NCBI GenBank assembly: GCA_025056735.1
Contig: JANWVR010000021.1
Location: 1 to 39,771 of the forward strand
Direction: 5' to 3'
DNA: 39,771 nt
From: Saprospiraceae bacterium
Lineage (GTDB): Bacteria; Bacteroidota; Bacteroidia; Chitinophagales; Saprospiraceae
In this document: positions 33,582 through 39,771 of the stretch, in pieces
Position numbering within the stretch: position 1 is the stretch's first letter
How the letters are laid out: each line of letters starts with the position of its first letter
Translations under genes and position numbers: made by a program
Notes under the pieces: generated by a model
Told to the model about the DNA's origin: nothing
Seen by the model: only the letters and a program-made list of their open reading frames with translations
The model's database searches: none

Positions 33582-34889
33582 TTGCGCATTCTGGTTTTGA
33601 CGCCTTGGTATTATCCGTTTGTGCATCCGCGCGCTTATCGGTGGACGCACGTTGCGGGTCGGTGGGCGGCCTGGGGGCACGAGGTGCATGTGGTGTGCGC
33701 GCGGCAACGCGGCTTCGCGCCTGTGCAGCAGCACGAGGGCGTTTGGGTGCATCGAGTGGGCTTTGACTCCCTGAAAGAGGTGTTTTTCTATTGGGCAAAT
33801 TCGTCGCAGGCGCGCGGTCGCATTGGTGCGGGAACTGAGCGCCCTTCTGCGGCTCTGCGCATGCTGTCGGCGGCGTATCGGCGTGTTTGGAAGAACTTGT
33901 GTTTCCCCGACGACGCCTGGCAATGGTATTGGCCTGCCTTGCAGACGGCGGAGACCTTGCATCGCCAGCACCCGTTTGAGGTGGTTGTATCGGTGTCGCT
34001 GCCCTTTACGACGCACCTCGTCGGGCGCGCGTTCAAGCGCCGGTATCCCGAGGTACGCTGGTTGGCCGACATAGGCGACCCATACAGCCTGCATCCAGGG
34101 CCGTTGCAAAATCCGCTGTACCGCCCCCTGGGCCGCCGCCTTGAGCGGGCTGTCCTGACGGAAGCCGATGCTGTGGCGCTCACCAACTTGGGCCTTGCTG
34201 AGGCGTATGCGCGCCACCTGGGCGTGCCGGCCGAGCGCTTTGCCGTCGTGCCGCCTCTGTGGAACGACGATGCTACTGCACTCCAAGAGGAAGCGCTATC
34301 GGTGGAAAAGAACTGGCACATCGGCTATTTTGGCGCCTTTTACGCGCCCATACGCACGCCGCACGCGCTGGCCGACCTCATCCGGCGCACTTTTGCTCAG
34401 CGGCCCGAATGGCGCGAGCGGCTGTTCTTCCATTTTTATGGCGAAGTTTTCCCGGAATTCTGGAACATGCTGCACGCCTTGCCAAACACGACGCTGCATG
34501 GCCTATGCTCGCCGGCGCAGGCACAACGCCACATGCGCCGCATGCGCGCGCTCCTGAGCGTGGGCAACACTACGCCGTGGCAACTGCCCTCTAAGGCTGT
34601 CAGCTATCTGGCAGCAGGCCGACCAGTGGCGCACCTGTCCTTCATCGAAGACGATGCCTTGGTGCGCTTTTGGGCCGATAGGCCTCATCTGCTTGTCTTG
34701 CCCGTGCGCCAGCGACAGGTAACTGCAGAGGGCTTCCAGCGCTGGCTCGATTTTTTAGAAAAAACACCTCCGGCGCTTTCGGAGGCCGAATGCCAACGGC
34801 TGACGGCGCCTTTTCAGGCAGAAGCAATTGCACAGGCTTATATGCAATTGCTGGTCTCCTCAAAAAAGGCTCGAACAACGGCTAAGTAA
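33582..34889 (+). CDS. GT4-type glycosyltransferase
   Basis: A 435-residue GT-B fold glycosyltransferase that would add a sugar from a nucleotide-sugar donor to a surface glycan or lipid. The N-terminal Rossmann domain starts MRILVLTPWYYPFVHPRAY and includes HEVHVVCAR; WLADIGDPYSLHP is typical of the GT4 acceptor-side region; the C-terminal domain has IGYFGAFY, HFYGEVFPEF and a nucleotide-binding stretch LPSKAVSYLAAGRPV, where most GT4 enzymes have a more acidic E-x7-E motif. The start is a TTG at 33582, which gives the family N terminus; no in-frame ATG is close. Its last 52 bases overlap the convergent next gene. Confidence 0.88.
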   Translation: MRILVLTPWYYPFVHPRAYRWTHVAGRWAAWGHEVHVVCARQRGFAPVQQHEGVWVHRVGFDSLKEVFFYWANSSQARGRIGAGTERPSAALRMLSAAYRRVWKNLCFPDDAWQWYWPALQTAETLHRQHPFEVVVSVSLPFTTHLVGRAFKRRYPEVRWLADIGDPYSLHPGPLQNPLYRPLGRRLERAVLTEADAVALTNLGLAEAYARHLGVPAERFAVVPPLWNDDATALQEEALSVEKNWHIGYFGAFYAPIRTPHALADLIRRTFAQRPEWRERLFFHFYGEVFPEFWNMLHALPNTTLHGLCSPAQAQRHMRRMRALLSVGNTTPWQLPSKAVSYLAAGRPVAHLSFIEDDALVRFWADRPHLLVLPVRQRQVTAEGFQRWLDFLEKTPPALSEAECQRLTAPFQAEAIAQAYMQLLVSSKKARTTAK

Positions 34890-35968
34890 TGCGGCAAAAC
34901 CACGCGATCGGATAAGCGCTCGATGATCCACTGACGCGCCTCCCGGCCCATAGCGGCACGCTGCTCGGGCAACAGGGCGACGACGCGAAGCATGGCTTGT
35001 GCCAGCGCCTGTGCATCGCGTGGCGGCACGAGAAAACCCGTGCGGCCATGCACCACGACCTCCCTGCAGCCGGGCGTATTGGTGGCGATGACAATTTTCT
35101 CCATGCACATGGCTTCCAGCAAGGCGCGGGGCATGCCCTCGCGATAGTAGGTGGGCAACACGACGGCATCCGCTTCGGCCAAATACGGCCGCACGTCGTC
35201 GGCAGCGCCGAGATACTCCACCCAACCGGCGCGATGCCACGCCAGCACTTCTTCCATGCTTAGCGAAGCCGGATTGCCCGCATCGGGCGCTCCCAGAATG
35301 CGGAACGAAGCCCGGACGCCCGCCGCACGTACCGCTTGGGCAGCCTGGACGAAGACGGGGACACCCTTGTTGCGCAACAGCCGCCCGCAGTAGAGAAAAG
35401 CGACCTCCGCGCGCACCGGCGAAGGGCGCGGCGCAAAGTGTGCGGCGTCCACGCCCGGCCCGGGCACAAGGACAGCCCGCGCAGAGGCGACAAGGCCCTC
35501 GCGAATTGCTTCCTGGCAGTCATCGGCGTTTAGGAAAAGAACGCGCCAGGCGCTTCGCAAGACGCTGCGAAACAGCGGGCGCCCAACGAGTCGCCAGCGC
35601 AGCGCATGAGAGCCGGCATAACCCAACCCTTCGACCACAGCGACGTAGGGCGTTCGCGCCAGCTGCGCTGCCCACCCTCCCAACAGATTGGCCGGAATGG
35701 TGAAAAACAGACACAGCGCCGGCTGCTCGCGGCGCATCAAACGCGCCATCTCGACAACAGCGCGCAGCAGCGCCACCGGCGAAAAACGACCGCGCTCCCA
35801 CTGACGCAGCGAATGAAAAGGTGCTTCCAGACGGGCGCTAAAGCGATCCTCTGGGGCAGCCAGCAGCACTTCATAACCTTTCTCCTGCAGGGCTCGCACC
35901 AACGCCCGGCGGTAGTTCCACAAATTCCAGGCGCTGTTGGCCATCAGCAGGACTCGTCGGGGCGGCAT
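34838..35968 (-). CDS. GT4-type glycosyltransferase (RfaB-like)
   Basis: A 376-residue glycosyltransferase of family GT4. N terminus RRVLLMANSAWNLWNYRRAL and EVLLAAP form the first Rossmann domain; VEGLGYAG is typical of capsule or O-antigen enzymes; the donor-binding domain has LYCGRLLRNKGV, the Gly-rich linker, and REGMPRALLEAMCMEKIVIATNTPGCREVV with the conserved E-x7-E. Probably adds a sugar in exopolysaccharide or lipopolysaccharide synthesis, in keeping with the mannose-1-phosphate guanylyltransferase at the window end. The 3' ends of this gene and its rightward neighbour overlap by 52 bases tail to tail. Confidence 0.92.
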   Translation of the reverse strand: MPPRRVLLMANSAWNLWNYRRALVRALQEKGYEVLLAAPEDRFSARLEAPFHSLRQWERGRFSPVALLRAVVEMARLMRREQPALCLFFTIPANLLGGWAAQLARTPYVAVVEGLGYAGSHALRWRLVGRPLFRSVLRSAWRVLFLNADDCQEAIREGLVASARAVLVPGPGVDAAHFAPRPSPVRAEVAFLYCGRLLRNKGVPVFVQAAQAVRAAGVRASFRILGAPDAGNPASLSMEEVLAWHRAGWVEYLGAADDVRPYLAEADAVVLPTYYREGMPRALLEAMCMEKIVIATNTPGCREVVVHGRTGFLVPPRDAQALAQAMLRVVALLPEQRAAMGREARQWIIERLSDRVVLPHYLAVVRAFFEETSNCI

Positions 35969-36061
35969 GTAGCAGAAAAATCAAGCGATAGGGCGCCGCA
36001 CAACGCGCAGGAAGCAAGGATGAGCAACCCAAGCAAACGTTAAGGCGTCTTTCTCCGCTTT

Positions 36062-36427
36062 TCAAGGCGTATCGCCACTGATGGCTAAACGAACAGTGGG
36101 TAAGCGCACCGTTCCCGGCCCGTTGGCTATGGCCGCAATCTGCTCTAAGGTATACTGGTTGCGGTATAGCTCGTACACCTCGTGCGCCTGATCAGGCGTA
36201 ATAGAGGGAAACTCGCTCAGGAACTCTGAAACACTGGCGCCGAGGCGGATATAGTCGTAGAAGGTCTCCACGCGAACGCGGGTTCCGCTGAATACCGGAG
36301 CGCCTTTCTGGATTTCGGGGTGTACGGTAACAGAAGTACACTGCTGTCTCACGGGCTGCTGTTTACGGTTTAGTGAATGAATACCTCGGCGTTGGTCAGA
36401 CCGTACAACTCCTTCAAAAGGAGCCAC
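36062..36427 (-). CDS. DUF433 antitoxin-like protein
   Basis: A protein of up to 121 residues; the core VTVHPEIQKGAPVFSGTRVRVETFYDYIRLGASVSEFLSEFPSITPDQAHEVYEL is the DUF433 helix-turn-helix family (VHPEIxxGxPVxxGTRVxV). DUF433 proteins are usually small antitoxin-like partners of DUF5615 PIN-like toxins; no such toxin gene is adjacent, so this one is an orphan. The first ~30 residues (up to QQCTS) are not part of the domain, and the true start may be a later alternative codon. It lies 153 bases downstream of the RloB-like gene on the same strand. ATTAGC/GCTAAT arms (36434-36456) just upstream could be an autoregulatory operator. Confidence 0.8.
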   Translation of the reverse strand: MAPFEGVVRSDQRRGIHSLNRKQQPVRQQCTSVTVHPEIQKGAPVFSGTRVRVETFYDYIRLGASVSEFLSEFPSITPDQAHEVYELYRNQYTLEQIAAIANGPGTVRLPTVRLAISGDTP

Positions 36428-36526
36428 AAGCGGATTAGCGGAAATCAGCGGCTAATGTAAGGGGGATTTCCTGTTGGGAAAAAATTTTAGGGGAAAAATA
36501 TTTTGCTCTTTGGCGTGATGGAGGCG

Positions 36527-36592
36527 AAAACCCTCATGAAACTTCTCCTCGAGTCTAAATATCGCTTCTAAATGGAAAAATTAGAGGGTTTT
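36527..36592. repeat. 9-base inverted repeat at the rloB end
   Basis: AAAACCCTC (36527-36535) and GAGGGTTTT (36584-36592) are perfect inverted copies 48 bases apart; the right arm touches the stop codon of the RloB-like gene. On the reverse strand the left arm ends in TTTTCGCC. It may be a weak terminator for the defence unit or an edge mark. Confidence 0.35.
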
Positions 36593-37315
36593 GTTTTCAC
36601 AAAAAGGAGCCGACGCAAGCAGATGCGTCACCAATTGGAATACTGTGGTCGAAGACTCCGCTTCTGAGGGCTTCTTATTCTCGTGCCTTTCCAAGATGCG
36701 CTCTGCGCGTTGGATGGCCAAATCCATGCGGCTCTTCTTCGAATCTAATGGGACTACCAGCAATTCAAAGAGCTTCCTTGAAAGGCCCTTACTATCGAAA
36801 GAAAGCCCGTATAGCCTGAAATAATCGTTGAGTTTAGGAGAATAGTCGCTCCGAGGCATTTTTCCGCCCTGGTGGTCTTCAAAGTGGAGCAGTAGCCAAT
36901 ACTCGAACGACTGATTCGAGTAAGCTACTTCAAACCCAGACGACCTGGCTTCGTCAACAGCCTGGTCAAAATGGTCTGAGGGGAAGTCATCCTTGTCAAA
37001 CACTACCCAAACATGGTCGTATTCGTCTTTCTTTGCCAGAGAGCATGCTTTTTTAACCAGTTGAAGCGTGTTTCCAGCTCCCTTCACGATTTCTACCTCT
37101 ACAGTTGTGAGCCTAAAGTATCGGCGTAAGTGATTGAAATAATCCGGTTCTGTCCTCTCGCCTTCACACACGATCAGAAAGCGCTGCCGTAAAGGGCGGG
37201 TGGGCTCTGGTCGTTGAAACACCTGGTCACTTGTCCCTTTTTTTGCCTCGCGCAAACGTTTTCGATGCGCCTCTTTGAGCGCTTTTTGTTCGGCTCGTTT
37301 GTTTTTCATCTTCAT
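36581..37315 (-). CDS. RloB-like protein (AbiLii-type)
   Basis: A 244-residue RloB family protein. A basic N terminus (MKMKNKRAEQKALKEAHRKR) is followed by a TOPRIM-like fold: FLIVCEGERTEPDYF with the acidic E51/E53 region, VWVVFDKDD (D107, D109), and SNQSFEYWLLLHFEDH, all hallmarks of RloB. These residues suggest a metal-dependent nuclease. RloB proteins occur beside AAA ATPases in restriction loci and as AbiLii in the two-gene AbiL phage-abortive system of Lactococcus. Its ATG overlaps the end of the ATPase gene by four bases (ATGA), so translation is coupled. Its sequence is visibly more AT-rich than the neighbouring genes, consistent with transfer. Confidence 0.88.
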   Translation of the reverse strand: MKMKNKRAEQKALKEAHRKRLREAKKGTSDQVFQRPEPTRPLRQRFLIVCEGERTEPDYFNHLRRYFRLTTVEVEIVKGAGNTLQLVKKACSLAKKDEYDHVWVVFDKDDFPSDHFDQAVDEARSSGFEVAYSNQSFEYWLLLHFEDHQGGKMPRSDYSPKLNDYFRLYGLSFDSKGLSRKLFELLVVPLDSKKSRMDLAIQRAERILERHENKKPSEAESSTTVFQLVTHLLASAPFCENKTL

Positions 37316-38625
37316 AAGGCAGGTGTGTCTTCCGGCTGTAAAGCGGCCTCAAAATCGCCCATTACGGGCACGGCGCCATAGCGCCCTTGCAGGTAATTCG
37401 CCTCGAAATTGTCCGTCTTGCGTCCGCCCTCATCGGTTCTAAAGGAGGCTAACGAATACAGAGAAGCGGCGCCGGTGCGGTCTTTTTCGACAAACCAAAC
37501 CTGATCGCGGCGAAATAGGCTCGCACCCAGCAGGTAAGGACTCTGCGTGTTGAAAACAAACTGTGCGTTCTTGGGATTGGCCGTTTTAGAATGAAACAGC
37601 GCAACCAATCGCTGCACCAAATGTGGATGCAATCTGGCGTCCAACTCGTCCACGAATAGAATTTCGCCATTTTCCAAAGTGTGGAGGACGGGCCCCAGCA
37701 GGCTGAAGAATTTCTGCGTGCCGGATGACTCGTGCTCGGCCAAATCGAATACCTCTCTACCTACGGCCCGGCCGGCCTCGTCGTATTGCGTGTGTGCCGT
37801 GCGCACGCCAGCAAAAACTGTTTCGCCTTTTTCGATGAGCTTTTGGATGAATTTTTTCAAGGGTGCTGGCATATGCTCAGGCAAACTATCGGCGTCGTGT
37901 TCCTCCACCCAAAAGTCCTCAATGCCTATATCGGCCTCTTGCAATAGCGCGAGCATTTTCGTCCGCATCTCGGTAGCCTTTTTCATGGAAAAGCCCATAT
38001 GCCCCTCCTCGCGCAAGCCCGACAACTGGTGAAATTTCAAGAACCACTCTACGACGGCTTTAGCAATAGGCACGTTGAACTGAGCCGCCACAGAAATTAG
38101 CAGCGCATTGGGCCGTACTAAGCCCTCTCGAACCAGCAGGTCGCCTTTTCTGAACTGGCGCGGATGCGTCCTAAAGGTCTGGCCCTCGCGCGTAAAAATC
38201 TCTACCTCTTTCGTGTGCGGGCGGTGGTACAGCCATTCGCGAACGACTTCCCTATCGGTAACTTCAAAACCATACCGGAAGATCGCTTCTTCCTGGATGA
38301 AGATCACCTCGAAACGAGAGGGTTGCCCCACAGTGGCCGTATTCAACCGGAACGGCTCGACCCGAATGCGCTCGCCCTGCTGGCTCTCTTTAGAAGAATT
38401 CAGCACAAACGAACGCATAAAATGCGCTGCATCTATCAGCTTTGTCTTGCCGCTGGCATTGGCGCCATATACCACAGCGCTTTTCAGCAGGCGAAGACCG
38501 AACTCCGGCGCCTCAAAGACGTTTTCTTCTTCCAGCGTCGTCTTGTCGTAATTAGAGGCAAAAAGCATTAAGCGAGCCTCCTCCTTAAAGACGGTGTAAT
38601 TCCTAACTGAAAACTGGATTAGCAT
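37312..38625 (-). CDS. AAA ATPase (RloA/AbiLi-type)
   Basis: A 437-residue SMC-like ATPase. It begins MLIQFSVRNYTVFKEEARLM, typical of abortive-infection ATPases, with Walker A GANASGKT (54-61) and, late in the protein, the signature-like ESSGTQKFFSLLGPVL followed by Walker B ILFVDELDARLHPHLVQRLV (Asp-Glu) and NAQFVFNTQSPYLL. With the RloB-like gene overlapping its end it forms a two-gene unit matching the AbiL/RloAB arrangement, thought to sense phage infection and trigger a toxic nuclease. The order, ATPase then RloB, is the usual one. Two palindromes lie immediately upstream. The system's activity is inferred only from family membership. Confidence 0.88.
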   Translation of the reverse strand: MLIQFSVRNYTVFKEEARLMLFASNYDKTTLEEENVFEAPEFGLRLLKSAVVYGANASGKTKLIDAAHFMRSFVLNSSKESQQGERIRVEPFRLNTATVGQPSRFEVIFIQEEAIFRYGFEVTDREVVREWLYHRPHTKEVEIFTREGQTFRTHPRQFRKGDLLVREGLVRPNALLISVAAQFNVPIAKAVVEWFLKFHQLSGLREEGHMGFSMKKATEMRTKMLALLQEADIGIEDFWVEEHDADSLPEHMPAPLKKFIQKLIEKGETVFAGVRTAHTQYDEAGRAVGREVFDLAEHESSGTQKFFSLLGPVLHTLENGEILFVDELDARLHPHLVQRLVALFHSKTANPKNAQFVFNTQSPYLLGASLFRRDQVWFVEKDRTGAASLYSLASFRTDEGGRKTDNFEANYLQGRYGAVPVMGDFEAALQPEDTPAL

Positions 38626-38632
38626 AATGGAG

Positions 38633-38688
38633 AGCGTTTTTGGCAGAAACGCTGCAAAAATGCTATTTGTTTTTCATTTTTATGAAAA
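38633..38688 (-). promoter_or_regulatory. Two palindromes before the ATPase-RloB unit
   Basis: AGCGTTT (38633-38639) and AAACGCT (38647-38653) make a perfect dyad seven bases before the ATPase start codon. TTTTCAT (38671-38677) and ATGAAAA (38682-38688) make a second. They are candidate operator or leader hairpins for the defence unit. I see no perfect TAnnTTTG box. Confidence 0.45.
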
Positions 38689-39010
38689 ATAAAAAAGAGC
38701 CACTCCAAAAAGCAACTTGCCTCGTCAAGGCTCTCGTCTGCCCTGCGCCTACGGAGCAGGCATCAGGTTTTTTCCGCCAAAAGATACCGGGCTGGGAGCT
38801 TTTCGGAATTATTGAGCGTTCTACCCCACTAATGTTGCTAAACAGGTTAGATGAAGCGTCTTGCCAAAGTCCGTCCTGCCGGCCCAGATCTTTCCTGTCA
38901 AAGGCGTTGTTCTTCGGGCAACCTTTTTCTCTCGACAGCAAACGCTCCTCCGCGAAGTGATGTTTGTCAGGATGTTGAAGATAAGGTAGAGGGAGAAATC
39001 TGCCCGTTCC
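38689..39010. other. Gene-free stretch before repeat copy B
   Basis: No coding frame here looks genuine and I see no RNA gene or mobile-element trace. It lies between the defence unit's upstream region and the dispersed repeat. Confidence 0.4.
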
Positions 39011-39119
39011 ACTCGATGAATCGAGCGGTTACAGGATGTTTGATGTGTTCACCACGGCGGAGGGATACTCCCTGAGAGAAACGGCGTTTTACCTCGCCTG
39101 CGTAGGGTCTGTCACAAAA
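39011..39119 (+). repeat. Dispersed ~109-base repeat, copy B
   Basis: Partner of the copy at 31273, same orientation, no gaps. It opens with the perfect hairpin CTCGAT-GA-ATCGAG (39012-39025). Its last eight bases overlap the stop codon of the leftward mannose-1-phosphate guanylyltransferase gene. The frame DESSGYRMFDV...GYSLRETAF is open here too. Confidence 0.8.
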
Positions 39120-39771
39120 ACTCCTCCCCAAATTCGCGTTGCACGTCGGCGCGGGCCTGTTTGATGGCTTGTTCTTCCGATTTGGGCCACACTAGCAGCA
39201 CGTCGCCCTCATCTACGACGATGTAATCGCGCAGGCCGCGCAGGACGAGGAGCTTGCCTTTGGGCGCGCGCACGAGGGTGTCCTGCACGTCGTAGAGCAT
39301 GGCGGTCTGGGTTTGCACGACGTTGCCTTGGGCGTCTTTAGGCGACTCCTGGTGAAGGCTGGCCCAGGTGCCTAAGTCCGACCAGCCGAAGTCGGCGGGC
39401 AGCGTGAAGACGTTGTTGGCCTTTTCTAAGATGGCAATATCCACCGGCGCTTTGCGCGTGTTGGGGTAGTGTGCTTTCAGGAATTCGGCCTCTTGCGGCG
39501 TGTTGTAGGCGTCTTTTCCTTTTTCCAACAGCTGATAGATATCTGGAGCGTGTTGCTCGAAGGCGCGAAGGATGGCGCTGAGGCGCCAGATGAAGATGCC
39601 GGCGTTCCACAGGTATTGGCCGGAGGCAATGAAGCGCTGGGCGGTTTCGGCGTTGGGTTTTTCGGTGAAGCGTTCGACGCGGAAGATGCCGTTTGTTTCG
39701 GGCTGGCCTAACTGGATGTAGCCGTATCCCGTGTGTGGGTGCGTGGGCTGGATGCCGAGGGTGATGAGAGC
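39112..39771 (-). CDS. manC: Mannose-1-phosphate guanylyltransferase, C-terminal part
   Basis: The window holds the last 219 residues; the start lies beyond 39771. The sequence fits GDP-mannose pyrophosphorylase, which makes GDP-mannose for surface polysaccharides: HTGYGYIQLG, RFTEKPNAETAQRFIASG with the EKP motif, and YLWNAGIFIWRLSAIL, followed by the C-terminal FGWSDLGTWASLHQ and YIVVDEGDVLLVWPKSEEQ. It lacks the phosphomannose isomerase fusion of long AlgA-type enzymes, ending soon after the left-handed helix region. Together with the two nearby glycosyltransferases it suggests polysaccharide synthesis in this part of the chromosome. The repeat copy B overlaps the stop codon. Confidence 0.92.
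   Translation of the reverse strand, partial: ALITLGIQPTHPHTGYGYIQLGQPETNGIFRVERFTEKPNAETAQRFIASGQYLWNAGIFIWRLSAILRAFEQHAPDIYQLLEKGKDAYNTPQEAEFLKAHYPNTRKAPVDIAILEKANNVFTLPADFGWSDLGTWASLHQESPKDAQGNVVQTQTAMLYDVQDTLVRAPKGKLLVLRGLRDYIVVDEGDVLLVWPKSEEQAIKQARADVQREFGEEFL

Noticed and set aside
33406..33798. N-terminal extension of fdhD by 131 residues
   Set aside because: It is translated repeat and antisense glycosyltransferase sequence; FdhD proteins start at the ATG at 33405.
1..39771. tRNA, rRNA, tmRNA, RNase P or SRP RNA
   Set aside because: Scanning the gaps by eye for their conserved cores (T-loop GTTCRA, SRP GGAAGCAGC, RNase P GAGGAAAGTC) gave nothing convincing.

Overview
The window looks like chromosome of a moderately GC-rich Bacteroidota, most likely a member of Saprospiria. 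The evidence is a 1655-residue cell-surface protein with HYR/PKD-like domains, a dockerin-like segment and a C-terminal type IX secretion sorting domain; a TonB-dependent receptor paired with a DUF4249 lipoprotein; and many promoters of the Bacteroidota form TAnnTTTG (sometimes with TTTG about 19 bases upstream). Start codons generally lack a clear Shine-Dalgarno sequence. I found no rRNA, tRNA or CRISPR array.

Left part (1-7.7 kb): the 5' end of a secreted lyase-like protein, a decayed transposase, an orphan forward promoter, then a leftward two-gene unit (membrane patatin-like phospholipase, then alkaline phosphatase) that could release phosphate from lipids. A 536-base gap packed with hairpins separates it from rightward htpG, which has an unusual promoter, followed by a lipoprotein made of internal repeats.

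7.7-18.6 kb: a leftward arsenic unit (arsR, arsM, and a phospholipase D/cardiolipin synthase-like gene 25 bases behind arsM), recQ with its own terminator, then rightward housekeeping genes: a TrmH-family RNA methyltransferase, an arginine-type efp, accB, accC and tex. Several annotated starts are set by promoters that lie inside the longest open frame. A cluster of palindromes follows tex.

18.6-31 kb: the giant surface protein, two small uncharacterised genes, pheS, a prohibitin/SPFH membrane protein, and the receptor-lipoprotein pair.

31-39.8 kb: accessory region. It has a lipoprotein, fdhD beside a 7-base tandem repeat, two convergent overlapping glycosyltransferases, an orphan DUF433 gene, an ATPase plus RloB-type pair resembling the AbiL/RloAB phage-defence family, and the C-terminal part of a mannose-1-phosphate guanylyltransferase. 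Two diverged copies of a ~109-base repeat (31273 and 39011) in the same orientation bracket this region; they align without gaps, differ mostly by transitions and show a compensatory base-pair change. This repeat family and the hairpin block at 4424-4614 are the best candidates for something undescribed.
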